Position numbers and translations under genes: made by a program. From the NCBI GenBank assembly GCA_028291985.1, contig JAQGNE010000025.1:1-33864 (forward strand): a DNA stretch of 33,864 nt, written 5' to 3'. The notes under the pieces were generated by a model. That model worked only from the letters and a program-made list of their open reading frames with translations. It was not told the origin of the DNA and made no database searches. Shown here one piece after another: positions 1 through 8,094 of this stretch; positions within the stretch are counted from its first letter, which is position 1; each line of letters starts with the position of its first letter. The DNA comes from Polaromonas sp. (lineage in GTDB: Bacteria; Pseudomonadota; Gammaproteobacteria; Burkholderiales; Burkholderiaceae_C).

Positions 1-521
1 TGTGTATTGGGCGGGAGGCTGTTTTTGCATAAATAACGCTATGAAGAAGGCGTCGTCTGTCATACAGCCCGGGTGCAAGCTCCGCCATAAACCAGCCAAC
101 ACCCATTTTCTGGAGCTACCTGTGCTGGCACTCTGCGGCTTTCCCGTCTCTATCTACTACAACAAGGTCAAGCTGCCGCTGCGGAGCGACCCAGCGTTCA
201 AAAGGTCATGGCTGACCGAAAGGCGGCGACGCTCAAGCCTTCCTGATCAACCGGCTGCGGAGAATTGCAAGCTTTTTTTCCCGTTCGCCCTGAGGTATCG
301 AAAGGGATGTCGAAAGCAGGTGTCGAAAGGGGAGCATCAAAGACAGGAATCGAGGCGTTTCCGTTGTGCGGCGGTCCTTCGATACACCGAGGCGAACGGA
401 AGAATTGATGCAGAAGGGCGAGTTGAGAATCGATACCCCAAGGCGAACAGGCAATCTACATGTCGTGGGACCGCAGCCGTAGCCGCTACCGTGAAAGCGA
501 CGTTTCAGCACTGACCTGGGT
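1..521. other. Gene-free left edge with dispersed repeats
   Basis: I see no convincing gene here. Open frames exist on both strands, but their translations are low-complexity and arginine-rich, resemble no family I know, and run straight through the repeat cluster at 281-450. The first 250 bases hold nothing I recognise. The stretch ends where the 3'-5' exonuclease gene, read on the minus strand, stops at 522. Confidence 0.6.
281..450. repeat. Cluster of inverted TATCGAA/GGCGAAC repeats
   Basis: Positions 281-305 read CCGTTCGCCC then TGAGGTATCGAAAGG. Positions 376-399 carry nearly the reverse complement, CCTTCGATAC then ACCGAGGCGAACGG. A weaker third copy lies at 430-450 (TCGATACCCCAAGGCGAAC). 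Facing copies could pair as a stem. From general knowledge, repeats of this form lie between genes in many Comamonadaceae and related Burkholderiales. Function is unknown. No transposase is attached, so they are either small non-autonomous elements or structured repeats. Confidence 0.65.
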
Positions 522-1121
522 TCACTGCTGCGCCGAATTCAGCGCCGCATACACCCGCATCGCGGCATAGGCGTCGTTGGCGGCATACACCAGTTGTGCG
601 TCGGTCAGTTGCGGGTTGGCCCAGTTCGACGTTGATGCTTTTTTCGACTTGATGAAGCGCTGGTTGAACAGCACCGCCACCGCGCCGCGCACACCCATGT
701 CCTTGCGGTAGCCTTTGGCGCTGAACACATGGTTCAGGTCCAGCACACCCTGAAGATCGACGCCAAGCTTGTACACAATGCGCTTCTTGTCGTCGCCAAG
801 GCCAAAACCCGCCTTGACGATACCGGGGGACTCCAGCAGTGTGCCCAGCACGCGGCGGCAGCCGGCATCATGCAGCTGGAATATCCAGGCCTTGTCCAGT
901 GTCGACAGCTGCACGATGTGCGGTCCGGTCGAGGCCTCGTTTTTGGCAAAGGTGGGTTTCGATTCGGTATCGAAACCCAGTGCGGTGGCGCCAGACAGCT
1001 CACCCAGCGCCGCGATGGCCTGGTCCACAGTGGCCACCAGCTGGATCTGCGCCAGCCCCAGGCGATCGAAGATGGGCAGCAGGGCTATCTGCTCTTTGTC
1101 CGGTGTGTGCAGTGAAGTCAT
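522..1121 (-). CDS. 3'-5' exonuclease, DEDDy (RNase D/WRN-like) family
   Basis: Predicted single-domain 3'-5' exonuclease of 199 residues. The DEDD motifs are visible: exo I with Asp51 and Glu53 in GFDTESKP, exo II around Asp110-111 in GFGLGDDKK, and exo III with Tyr179 and Asp183 in YAANDAYAA. The tyrosine four residues before the last aspartate marks the DEDDy subclass. The family trims RNA or DNA ends using two metal ions. No HRDC domain follows, so this is not a full-length RNase D; small stand-alone members are common in proteobacteria. The ATG at 1121 was chosen because the upstream GTG at 1184 only adds an arginine-rich, unfamily-like extension. Neither start has a strong ribosome-binding site. 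The gene diverges from the one at 1206. The in vivo substrate cannot be told from sequence. Confidence 0.85.
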   Translation of the reverse strand: MTSLHTPDKEQIALLPIFDRLGLAQIQLVATVDQAIAALGELSGATALGFDTESKPTFAKNEASTGPHIVQLSTLDKAWIFQLHDAGCRRVLGTLLESPGIVKAGFGLGDDKKRIVYKLGVDLQGVLDLNHVFSAKGYRKDMGVRGAVAVLFNQRFIKSKKASTSNWANPQLTDAQLVYAANDAYAAMRVYAALNSAQQ

Positions 1122-1205
1122 GATCCGGCAGAATAACTGAAGCCTCAACATCCGAACCCCTACAACCCTCGGCTTTACCGCCACCTACTTCATCACCTGG
1201 CAACC

Positions 1206-1463
1206 ATGGCATCCGCGAAAAGCATCACCACCGACGACTACAAACTGTTCCCTTCGCCGCGCAACCGGGACAGGCTGGTCTTTGTGCATCAGATCTTTGT
1301 CCCGTATCCCTACATGCTGATCGACCTGGACAGCTACAACCTGAAAGGCAAGCGCAGCCTGTTTGCCGCCTGCCGGCTTGCCGACATGAAGATGGGCCAG
1401 CTGATCACGCTGGACACTGCCGAAGATGCGCAGCGCTTCAAAACCGCATTCGTGCCGGACTGA
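1206..1463 (+). CDS. Small conserved-looking hypothetical protein (85 aa)
   Basis: I do not recognise this protein. It is 85 residues, probably cytosolic, with no signal peptide or membrane segment. It is rich in Asp, Lys and aromatic residues in its first half (FVHQIFVPYPYMLIDLDSY) and ends in a helix-like segment. It looks coding: GC-rich third positions, sensible composition, and a place at the head of a same-strand trio with YciH at 1515 and a QSregVF_b protein at 1909. The ribosome-binding site is weak (CACCTGGCAACC before ATG). It diverges from the exonuclease gene with about 85 bases between start codons, so a shared regulatory region is possible. No function is proposed. Confidence 0.6.
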   Translation: MASAKSITTDDYKLFPSPRNRDRLVFVHQIFVPYPYMLIDLDSYNLKGKRSLFAACRLADMKMGQLITLDTAEDAQRFKTAFVPD

Positions 1464-1514
1464 AAGCATGCAGGACAGCACTTTCAATTTGCGAACCAAC
1501 CGGGGGCATTCGTG

Positions 1515-1874
1515 ATGAAAAGCAAGACAACCGGTGGGCTCGTCTATTCGACCGACAGCGGCCGCATGTGCCCGGTATGCCGTCAGCCTATTGCAACTTG
1601 CAGCTGCAAACTGGCAAAGGCGCCAGCCCCGACCGATGGCACGGTCCGGGTAAGCCGCGAAACCAAGGGCCGCGGCGGCAAAAGCGTGACGCTGGTCAAG
1701 GGCCTTGCGCTTGACGGCCTGGCGCTGGCGCAACTCGGCAAGCAGCTCAAGGCTGCCTGTGGTTCCGGTGGAACGGTCAAGGACGGCGTGATCGAGGTGC
1801 AGGGTGACCACTGCGACGTGGTGTTGGCGGTCCTGCAAAAACAAGGCTACAGCGTCAAGCGGGCTGGCGGTTGA
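1515..1874 (+). CDS. yciH: Translation initiation factor SUI1/eIF1-like protein YciH
   Basis: A 119-residue YciH homologue. The C-terminal SUI1 fold spans about residues 44-119 and contains GRGGKSVTLVKGL and the closing GDHCDVVLAVLQKQGYSVKRAGG-type end, both characteristic. The N-terminal arm has cysteines at 19, 22, 29 and 31 (CPVCRQPIATCSC), which could bind zinc. In E. coli YciH resembles eukaryotic eIF1 and has been linked to start-site fidelity and stress-time repression of translation; its exact role here is inferred. A GTG at 1512 directly precedes the ATG at 1515; GGGGG about six to eight bases upstream serves either. The gene ends 34 bases before the next start, suggesting co-transcription. 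Confidence 0.9.
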   Translation: MKSKTTGGLVYSTDSGRMCPVCRQPIATCSCKLAKAPAPTDGTVRVSRETKGRGGKSVTLVKGLALDGLALAQLGKQLKAACGSGGTVKDGVIEVQGDHCDVVLAVLQKQGYSVKRAGG

Positions 1875-1908
1875 TGGCGGCGATGTTGATGCTGTGCCAG
1901 GCGCTGCC

Positions 1909-2127
1909 ATGAAGCCGGAAGACCTTGAACTGCTGCTGACACGGGACATGCCCTTCGGAAAGCACAAGGGCTGCAAGATTGCGGACCTGCCCGGCAACTA
2001 CCTGAACTGGTTTGCCCGTGAAGGATTCCCGTCCGGCGAAATCGGCCGCTTGCTGGCTCTGATGCACGAGATAGACCATAACGGCCTGTCTTCGCTGCTC
2101 GATCCGCTGCGCGGGCGCCACGGCTGA
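1909..2127 (+). CDS. QSregVF_b / DUF3820 family small protein
   Basis: A 72-residue protein whose core, MPFGKHKGCKIADLP then YLNWFAREGF, is the hallmark of the DUF3820 family (Pfam QSregVF_b, named for a putative quorum-sensing-regulated virulence factor). The biochemical function of the family is not known to me; it is a compact soluble domain, sometimes fused to nucleases. The ATG at 1909 was chosen because the frame upstream to 1804 overlaps yciH and gives an atypical extension. No strong ribosome-binding site precedes it, so coupling to yciH is plausible. It is the last gene of the trio before the convergent hydrolase gene. Confidence 0.8.
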   Translation: MKPEDLELLLTRDMPFGKHKGCKIADLPGNYLNWFAREGFPSGEIGRLLALMHEIDHNGLSSLLDPLRGRHG

Positions 2128-2157
2128 CGGCCGCCAGCAGGCGGATCGAACGGCTGC

Positions 2158-3048
2158 TTATGCGCGCAGCTTGCTGTTGAAGAAGGCGATGGTGCGTTCC
2201 CAGGCCAGCTTGGCTGCAGCGGCGTCATGGCGTGGGGTGGTGTCGTTGTTAAAGCCGTGCTGGGTGCCGGGATACTGGTGCGCGGTGTAGGGCACGTTGT
2301 TGGCCTTCAGGGCCGCTTCATAGGCGGGCCACGCGGCATTGATGCGCTCGTCGATGGCTGCGAAATGAATCAGCAGCGGCGCCTTGACTTTGGCTGCATC
2401 TTCCGGTGCCGGCTGGTTGCCGTAGAACGGAACGGCTGCATGAAGCTCGGGCAGGCGCACCGCCAGCGTGTGGGCCATGCCGCCGCCATAGCAGAACCCG
2501 ACCACGCCGATCTTGCCGTTTGAATCAGGACGCGACTTCAAAAAGGTATGCGCTGCAACAAAGTCTTCTGTCGATTTTTTCTGGTCCAGCTTGGCAAACA
2601 TTTCCCGCGCCTTGTCTTCATCGCCAGGGTAGCCGCCCAGCGGACTCAGGGCGTCGGGCGCGAAAGCGATGAAGTTGTCGAGCGCCAGCCGCCGGGTAAT
2701 GTCTTCGATATGGGGATTGAGCCCGCGGTTCTCGTGAATCACCAGAACGACGGGAAGCTTCCCGCTCATGTTGGCCGGCCGTGCCAGATAACCCCTTGCC
2801 GTACCGTGGCCTGCGGTTGACGGAAAGTCCGGCGATTCGGTCCTGATGCGTGAATCGTTTTTGGGAACCATCTGTGCGCGCGCAAAGTCCGGGCTCAGCG
2901 CCGTCAGCAGCATGCCTGCCGTCACGCCACCAACCGCAAACTTTTGCGCCTTGTCGAGAAAACCGCGCCGGTCAATCGTGCCGTGCACATAGGCATCAAA
3001 CAAGATCAACAATTCCTGGTCGAAATCCTGAGCGGTCTTCATCGGCAT
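2158..3048 (-). CDS. Dienelactone hydrolase family protein, Tat-type leader
   Basis: Alpha/beta hydrolase of the dienelactone hydrolase (carboxymethylenebutenolidase) family, 296 residues. The catalytic triad is visible: Cys186 in GFCYGGG, Asp233 in AAIDERI and His264 in GTQHGF; the conserved Glu105 (HENRGL) is also present. The N terminus carries a twin-arginine-like RRGFLDKAQKF (Arg27-28) followed by a hydrophobic stretch ending DFARAQ, so export by Tat is likely. Such exported members are common in proteobacteria; their substrates are rarely known, and nothing here indicates a chloroaromatic pathway. The ATG at 3048 is chosen because GGAGA lies four bases upstream; an upstream ATG at 3075 lacks this. 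The gene is convergent with the trio at 1206-2127. Confidence 0.9.
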   Translation of the reverse strand: MPMKTAQDFDQELLILFDAYVHGTIDRRGFLDKAQKFAVGGVTAGMLLTALSPDFARAQMVPKNDSRIRTESPDFPSTAGHGTARGYLARPANMSGKLPVVLVIHENRGLNPHIEDITRRLALDNFIAFAPDALSPLGGYPGDEDKAREMFAKLDQKKSTEDFVAAHTFLKSRPDSNGKIGVVGFCYGGGMAHTLAVRLPELHAAVPFYGNQPAPEDAAKVKAPLLIHFAAIDERINAAWPAYEAALKANNVPYTAHQYPGTQHGFNNDTTPRHDAAAAKLAWERTIAFFNSKLRA

Positions 3049-3390
3049 GGTGTCTCCATGAAAAAACACGAGCATAGCCGTCTGAGATTTTCTATGCTAG
3101 TACGGTTTGCTATGGTAATAATAGCTATGGGACCTTTTAAATGTTGGGCTGGGGCGCTATTTGTTTCATAATTGCAGCGTTCGGTCTGGTGTTGACTGGT
3201 GGTGTGCTGGCAATTCCCTGCGGTGCTGGAGGATTGCAACGCAAGGTAACAGGAGCGCTTTGCCGCCAGGACCAAACGTCCTGGCGGGCAGGCTGGCGTT
3301 TACCATGCATTTGGCGCATGCCAGCGCCTGTACAGTGGGCATGGCACTAAGGCCGTGAGACGGGCCGACATTTTTTGAACAGGAACTGCT
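3049..3390. other. Intergenic stretch with a dispersed AT-rich repeat
   Basis: Between the divergent hydrolase and DUF2726 genes there is no gene I can support. It contains a TGCTAT...ATAGCTA element at 3106-3169. A 69-codon frame from 3141 begins inside that element, so I treat it as spurious. Promoters for both flanking genes should lie here, but I could not assign convincing -35/-10 pairs. Confidence 0.5.
3106..3169. repeat. Dispersed TGCTAT...ATAGCTA palindromic repeat
   Basis: TTTGCTATGGTAATAATAGC followed by TATGGGACC forms an imperfect palindrome around a short AT core. The downstream flank (ACCTTTTAAATGTTGGGCT) also resembles the flank of the copy at 13496 (ACCTCTTGTAATGTAAGGGCT), so the repeat unit is about 55-60 bases. 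It is markedly more AT-rich than its surroundings. I infer it is a genome-wide small element of Comamonadaceae type. Confidence 0.6.
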
Positions 3391-4197
3391 GTGGAAACTT
3401 CAACATTGCTGATGATGGGTGTCGGACTGGCGGTAGGCGGTGTTGCGGGCGCTGCGGCCCATGCCTGGTGGCCACAGAAAAATGCCAGGAATGCGCCGTT
3501 TCCCTCGAAGTGGCCATTGACCGCCCGCGGCCTCTTCACCACGGAAGAGCATGAGGTGTTGCGCTGGCTGCGCAAGACATTCCCGAAGCATCTGGTCATG
3601 GTCAAACTGCCGCTCGTGCGGTTTACTGTTCCGCTTGACAAGGAAAAATCCACCCGAAGCAGGCAGCTGCAGGCGCTGCTTGAAGGTGTGTTCTGCACCT
3701 TTGCCGTTTGCAGTCCGAGCGGTACGGTGCTGGGCTGTGTCGACGTGCCTGGCAAGCGGGGCCTGCCTCGCGGCAACCGCGACCTGAAGGAAGCACTGCT
3801 TTCAGATTGCGCCATTGCCTACACAGTGGTGCGCGGGTTCAACCTGCCCACGGCCGGCGCCATGCGCGCGGCCTTTTTGGGTGAGCTCGAAGAAGCCGAC
3901 ATGCCGGCTCATCAAGAGACCCGCGGCGGTGACAGCAGCTTTCACGCCGACCTGGATGCCTTCACGGCCAAGACCCGCAGCGAAGCCAAGAAGGCGGCGC
4001 TGCAGGCGCTTAACAGGGACAGCGACGCCAAACGCCTGCCGGTAACCGAAATCTCCGGCTTCACTTCTGATGGCATGGCCGCGCGTGGCACTGGCAAGTC
4101 CGGGCAACCGGCACAGTCCGGCCGTGTCAGCCCCGAATGGGAAGACTCCTTTATCCAGCCCGCTGATAGCCGGCCAGTGAAGCTCGACACCCATTGA
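3391..4197 (+). CDS. DUF2726 domain protein with N-terminal membrane anchor
   Basis: A 268-residue protein. Residues about 4-27 form a hydrophobic, glycine/alanine-rich segment, probably a single membrane anchor. Residues about 48-165 match the DUF2726 pattern: FTTEEHEVLRWLRKTFPKH, a VKLPLVRF strand, then a CVDVPGKRG segment. DUF2726 resembles nuclease-like restriction-endonuclease folds, but a catalytic role is not established and I do not assert one. The last 90 residues look disordered. The start is GTG with AGGAA a few bases before it. It sits 63 bases before the CPA2 antiporter gene on the same strand and may share its transcript. Confidence 0.75.
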   Translation: METSTLLMMGVGLAVGGVAGAAAHAWWPQKNARNAPFPSKWPLTARGLFTTEEHEVLRWLRKTFPKHLVMVKLPLVRFTVPLDKEKSTRSRQLQALLEGVFCTFAVCSPSGTVLGCVDVPGKRGLPRGNRDLKEALLSDCAIAYTVVRGFNLPTAGAMRAAFLGELEEADMPAHQETRGGDSSFHADLDAFTAKTRSEAKKAALQALNRDSDAKRLPVTEISGFTSDGMAARGTGKSGQPAQSGRVSPEWEDSFIQPADSRPVKLDTH

Positions 4198-4260
4198 TTG
4201 CAGGGCTGCCACGGCCGCGCGGCGGCCAGTGCTAACACCTTTAATTGAGGAACAGTCCGC

Positions 4261-5991
4261 ATGCCGCATAGCGTCTCATTGATCAGCACCATTGCAGCCG
4301 GGCTGGGCTTGGCGCTGGTGTTCGGCTTTCTGGCGGTACGTTTGCGCTTGCCTGCGCTGGTCGGCTATCTGCTGGCGGGCGTCTTTATCGGTCCTTTCAC
4401 ACCCGGTTTTGTAGCCGACGGTGCAATTGCGAGCCAGTTGGCGGAGATCGGCGTGATGCTGCTGATGTTCGGGGTGGGGCTCCATTTTTCACTCGACGAT
4501 CTGTTGTCGGTCCGCAAGATAGCCGTGCCCGGCGCGGTGGTGCAGATGACGGTGGCCACTGGACTCGGTATCGCACTGGCGACTTGGTGGGGATGGGATA
4601 TGGGCGGCGCGCTGGTCTTTGGCCTGTCGCTGTCGGTGGCCAGTACGGTAGTGTTGCTTCGTGCCCTGGAAAGCCGCGGAATTCTCGACTCGGCCAACGG
4701 CCGTATTGCGGTCGGCTGGCTGGTGGTCGAAGACCTTGCCATGGTGCTGGTGCTGGTGTTGTTGCCGCCACTGGGTGCTGTGCTGTCAGGCAAGACCGGC
4801 ACGGATTTTGACTGGGGCGTGCTGTGGAAAACACTGGGCACGACGCTTTTGCAGGTCGGCGGATTTGTTGCGCTGATGCTGATCGTCGGGCGGCGTTTTT
4901 TCCCCTGGGCATTGTGGCAGGTTCAACGCACCGGGTCACGTGAACTGTTCACCCTGTGCGTGGTGGCCGCCGCTGTCAGCATCGCTTTCGGTGCGACCGT
5001 TCTGTTTGGCGTTTCGTTTGCGCTGGGTGCCTTTTTTGCCGGCATGGTCATGCGGGAGTCCGAGTTCAGCCACCGTGCTGCCGAGGAGTCGCTACCCCTG
5101 CGGGATGCATTCGCGGTGCTGTTTTTCGTGTCGGTCGGCATGTTGTTCGACCCGTGGGTCCTGCTGGAGCGCCCGTTCCAGGTTCTGGCGGTGGTGGCCA
5201 TCATCATCGTTGGCAAAACGCTGGCTGCGGCCTTGCTGGTGCTGGGCATGCGTTACCCGCTCAATACCGCCTTGACCGTCTCGGCCAGCCTGGCGCAGAT
5301 CGGTGAGTTCTCCTTCATCCTGCTGGGTTTGGGGGTGTCTCTGGGGATGCTGCCGCCTGAAGGGCAAAGCCTGGTGCTGGCCGGAGCCCTGATCTCCATT
5401 GCACTCAACCAGCTGGTGTTCAAAGGAATCGATCCCTTGCAGCAGTGGCTGCTTGAGCGGTCGCCATTCCTGCGTCGTCTGGAAGGCAGAATTCATCCGA
5501 CCGAGGCGCTGCCGGCGCATACGTCTGAAGCTTATCTCTCGCGCCATATCGTTCTGGTGGGATATGGGCGCGTCGGCCGGCAGATTGCCAAGGCGCTCTC
5601 GCTCAGCCATATCCCTTTTGTCGTCGCCGAGCAGAACCGTGAAACGGTGGAGCATCTGCGCTCGATAGGCATTGCGGCGGTGTCGGGTAACGCAGCGGAG
5701 CCCGACGTGCTGGTGCAGGCCCATATTGCCGAGGCGCGAATGCTGGTTATCGCGACGTCAGACACCTTGAATGTCCGGCAGATGATTGCCTGCGCGCGGC
5801 AGCTCAATCCCGGCATTGAAACCATCGTTCGCTCCCACAATGAGGCCGAGGCTGCATTGCTTGACAGCGAGAAAGCCGGCATTGTCTTTCTGGGGGAGCG
5901 TGAGCTTGCCGCGGCCATGGCGCGCCATGTTGTCGAACGCTCAACGGATGGGACAGCCACGCAGGCAGGGGCGGCGTCGGCATCACACTAG
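4261..5991 (+). CDS. CPA2 family cation:proton antiporter (KefB/YbaL type)
   Basis: Inner-membrane monovalent cation/proton antiporter of 576 residues. The first 390 residues form about 12 hydrophobic segments typical of the Na+/H+ exchanger fold, with conserved RLPALVGYLLAGVFIGP near the start. Residues about 420-540 form a TrkA-N Rossmann domain opening with HIVLVGYGRVGRQ, a GxGxxG nucleotide-binding loop that in relatives gates transport. The arrangement best matches YbaL/KefB-like proteins, whose usual cargo is K+ coupled to H+; the cargo here is inferred. A clear GAGGA lies nine bases before the ATG. Short C-terminal tail after the Rossmann domain. It converges on the dehydrogenase gene ending at 6054. 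Confidence 0.92.
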   Translation: MPHSVSLISTIAAGLGLALVFGFLAVRLRLPALVGYLLAGVFIGPFTPGFVADGAIASQLAEIGVMLLMFGVGLHFSLDDLLSVRKIAVPGAVVQMTVATGLGIALATWWGWDMGGALVFGLSLSVASTVVLLRALESRGILDSANGRIAVGWLVVEDLAMVLVLVLLPPLGAVLSGKTGTDFDWGVLWKTLGTTLLQVGGFVALMLIVGRRFFPWALWQVQRTGSRELFTLCVVAAAVSIAFGATVLFGVSFALGAFFAGMVMRESEFSHRAAEESLPLRDAFAVLFFVSVGMLFDPWVLLERPFQVLAVVAIIIVGKTLAAALLVLGMRYPLNTALTVSASLAQIGEFSFILLGLGVSLGMLPPEGQSLVLAGALISIALNQLVFKGIDPLQQWLLERSPFLRRLEGRIHPTEALPAHTSEAYLSRHIVLVGYGRVGRQIAKALSLSHIPFVVAEQNRETVEHLRSIGIAAVSGNAAEPDVLVQAHIAEARMLVIATSDTLNVRQMIACARQLNPGIETIVRSHNEAEAALLDSEKAGIVFLGERELAAAMARHVVERSTDGTATQAGAASASH

Positions 5992-6053
5992 CCGGCTACC
6001 GCGCCCCTATGAACACCTGGCAATCACAGGCAGCTGCCGCCGGCGAGACAGCC

Positions 6054-6818
6054 TCAGCGCGGTGCCAGCCGGATGGCGCCATCCAGCCGAATGACTTCGC
6101 CATTGAGCATGTCGTTTTCAAAGATGTGCCTGGCCAGTTTGGCGTAATCCGTCGGCGTACCCAGCCTGCTCGGAAACGGAACTGACGCGGCTAGGGAATC
6201 CTGTACCTCCTGCGGCATGCCGAACATCATCGGTGTGCCAAATATCCCTGGAGCGATGGTCATGTTGCGAATGCCGTTGCGAGCAAGATCCCTTGCAATC
6301 GGCAGCGTCATGCCCACGATACCGCCCTTGGAAGCGCTGTAGGCCGCCTGGCCAATCTGGCCGTCGTAGGCCGCAACAGAAGCGGTTGAAATCATGACGC
6401 CGCGCTCGCCAGTGGCCTCGGGTTCGTTTTTGCTCATGGCGTCGGCAGCCAGGCGGATCATGTTGAAGCTGCCCACCAGGTTGACCATGAGCGTCTTGCT
6501 GAACACCGCCAGGCTGTGCGCGCCGTTTTTGCCTACGGTTTTTTCAGCCGGGGCAATGCCCGCGCAGTTCACCAGGCCCATCAGCTTGCCCATCGAAACC
6601 GCTTTGGCCACTGCGGCCTGGCCGTCGGCCTCCTGGCTCACATCGCATTTGACAAAAGCTGCCGCCTCGCCCAGATCAGCGGCAATCGCCTGGCCTTTTT
6701 CGGTCTGCATGTCGGCAATCACAACCTTGCCCCCGCTGGCGACCAGCATGCGGGCAGTACCCTCTCCAAGCCCGGATGCACCCCCCGTGACGATAAAAAC
6801 CTTTCCTGCGATGTCCAT
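6054..6818 (-). CDS. Short-chain dehydrogenase, 3-hydroxyacyl-CoA type
   Basis: NAD(P)-dependent oxidoreductase of 254 residues. The Rossmann motif [10 protein letters not shown] lies at 11-20, the VNCAGIAP segment at 83-90, and the catalytic set Ser147, Tyr160, Lys164 in [21 protein letters not shown]. The closing [11 protein letters not shown] is typical of type II 3-hydroxyacyl-CoA dehydrogenases (HSD17B10-like), which oxidise 3-hydroxyacyl-CoA or 2-methyl-3-hydroxybutyryl-CoA. Substrate is inferred from this resemblance only. The start at 6818 is supported by AAAGGACA placed six bases upstream; the open frame continues 63 codons further but that part overlaps the terminator of the iron-binding gene. 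Monocistronic as far as can be seen. Confidence 0.9.
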   Translation of the reverse strand: MDIAGKVFIVTGGASGLGEGTARMLVASGGKVVIADMQTEKGQAIAADLGEAAAFVKCDVSQEADGQAAVAKAVSMGKLMGLVNCAGIAPAEKTVGKNGAHSLAVFSKTLMVNLVGSFNMIRLAADAMSKNEPEATGERGVMISTASVAAYDGQIGQAAYSASKGGIVGMTLPIARDLARNGIRNMTIAPGIFGTPMMFGMPQEVQDSLAASVPFPSRLGTPTDYAKLARHIFENDMLNGEVIRLDGAIRLAPR

Positions 6819-6916
6819 GGCTTGTCCTTTAAAGAATTTGAAAACAGCGTCGGACGACCAACTCGCGTTGACGTTGACGTAAAGGTAAATTATGGTCGAG
6901 AGATCGGACGGCCATG

Positions 6917-6950
6917 AAAAAAGCCCGGCAACCGATGGCTGCCGGGCTTG
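6917..6950 (-). terminator. Rho-independent terminator of the iron-binding protein gene
   Basis: Perfect nine-base stem AGCCCGGCA / TGCCGGGCT (6922-6930 and 6940-6948) with a nine-base loop, followed on the minus strand by six Ts (6917-6922). It lies 40 bases past the stop codon at 6991 and separates that gene from the dehydrogenase downstream. Confidence 0.9.
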
Positions 6951-6990
6951 GATGCGCGTCTGGGCAGTTGGCGCAAACAGGGCGGACCGG

Positions 6991-8019
6991 TTATTTGTAG
7001 CCGACACGGTCCAGCATCTGCTGAACCTTGAGCTGGTTGTTGCCGACTGCGCTGATCGGTATGGTTTCCGACTTGAAGGTACCCATGGCTTTCAGGGCCG
7101 GGTTGCTGATATCCAGACCCCTGACGGCCGGCCATTCATTGTTGCCGTTTGCAAAATACTCCTGTGCGCTGGCACTGGCCATGTACTCCATGAACTTGAC
7201 CGCATTGGCTGTGTTCTTGGCGTTTTTGGCAACGGCCGCGCCGGCTATGTTGACGTGCGTTCCCCAGCTGTCCTGGTTGGGAAACACAACACCCACGCGT
7301 TCGGCGATCGCCTTGTCTTCGGATGTGTTCGAACGCATGATGCGTGCAAGATAGTAGGTGTTGGTCAGTGCGACACCGCATTCGCCGCTTGCGACGGCCT
7401 TGATCTGGTCGGTGTCACCGCCTTTGGGCGCGCGCGCCATGTTGGCAACCAGCCCCGCCAGCCAGGTCTCGGCTTTCACTTCGCCGATATGCTCGGTCAC
7501 CGCGCCAAAGAGCGACAGGTTATAGGGATGGGATCCAGAGCGGGTGCACACAAGGCCCCTGTTCTTGGGATCAGCCAGCTCTTCGTAGGTATCGACATCG
7601 GCTTTCTTGATCTTGAGCTTGTCGTACACCACCACACGGGCCCGGGTCGAAAAACCAAACCATGTCGTGCCTTCAGGCGTCGCCCTGGCCCGCAGGTTTG
7701 CCGGAATGGCGGCTTCCAGCACCGTCGATCTGACGGGCTTGAACAAGCCGTCGCTATCGCCCTTCCACAAGCGGGCGGCATCCACCAGCAAGATCACGTC
7801 GGCAGGAGAGGCGGCTCCTTCGGCCCTCAGACGGGCGAGGATGCCGGCATCATCTGCATCTACACGGTTGACTTTGATACCCGTAGCCTTCGTGAAGTCG
7901 CTGTACAGCTTCTCATCGGTCTGGTAGTGGCGGGCAGAGTACAAATTGACAACCTGATCTTGCGCAACGGCAAAACCGGCGGCCAGCGCCAATGACGAAA
8001 TGGCTAACTTCTTGAGCAT
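6991..8019 (-). CDS. Periplasmic ferric-iron ABC transporter binding protein
   Basis: Substrate-binding protein of the FbpA/FutA/AfuA class, 342 residues. It has a clear signal peptide ([20 protein letters not shown]), then [20 protein letters not shown], the family's usual opening, and later [10 protein letters not shown] with the paired tyrosines that coordinate Fe(III) in FbpA-like proteins. The start at 8019 places the signal peptide at the N terminus and has AGGGGAT about eight bases upstream; the longer frame to 8094 is unlikely. No permease or ATPase gene lies next to it, so the rest of the transporter must be elsewhere. A Fur-like palindrome at 8069-8083 suggests repression by iron. 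A strong terminator follows. Confidence 0.92.
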   Translation of the reverse strand: MLKKLAISSLALAAGFAVAQDQVVNLYSARHYQTDEKLYSDFTKATGIKVNRVDADDAGILARLRAEGAASPADVILLVDAARLWKGDSDGLFKPVRSTVLEAAIPANLRARATPEGTTWFGFSTRARVVVYDKLKIKKADVDTYEELADPKNRGLVCTRSGSHPYNLSLFGAVTEHIGEVKAETWLAGLVANMARAPKGGDTDQIKAVASGECGVALTNTYYLARIMRSNTSEDKAIAERVGVVFPNQDSWGTHVNIAGAAVAKNAKNTANAVKFMEYMASASAQEYFANGNNEWPAVRGLDISNPALKAMGTFKSETIPISAVGNNQLKVQQMLDRVGYK

Positions 8020-8068
8020 GTAAGGATCCCCTGGTTGCGAAATGACAGACTCCGCATAATAACGCAAA

Positions 8069-8083
8069 CACGAATCATTCTCG
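8069..8083 (-). promoter_or_regulatory. Putative Fur box upstream of the iron-binding protein gene
   Basis: Read on the minus strand the site is CGAGAATGATTCGTG, close to the 7-1-7 Fur core (TGATAAT-n-ATTATCA): the left half GAGAAT and right half ATTC match well. It lies 50-64 bases upstream of the start codon of an iron-uptake gene, where a Fur operator is expected. The call combines sequence and context; it is not proven. Confidence 0.5.
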
Positions 8084-8094
8084 ATAGCATTCAT

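Noticed and set aside
2..514. Open frame of 170 codons at the left edge
   Set aside because: Composition is atypical, no family resemblance, and it reads through inverted repeats.
3141..3350. Small hydrophobic frame resembling a DUF1328-type membrane peptide
   Set aside because: Its start lies inside a dispersed repeat also found at 13496, and the second half has no membrane-protein character.
6892..7995. Long plus-strand frame opposite the iron-binding protein gene
   Set aside because: It is the antisense shadow of a well-identified gene and matches no family.
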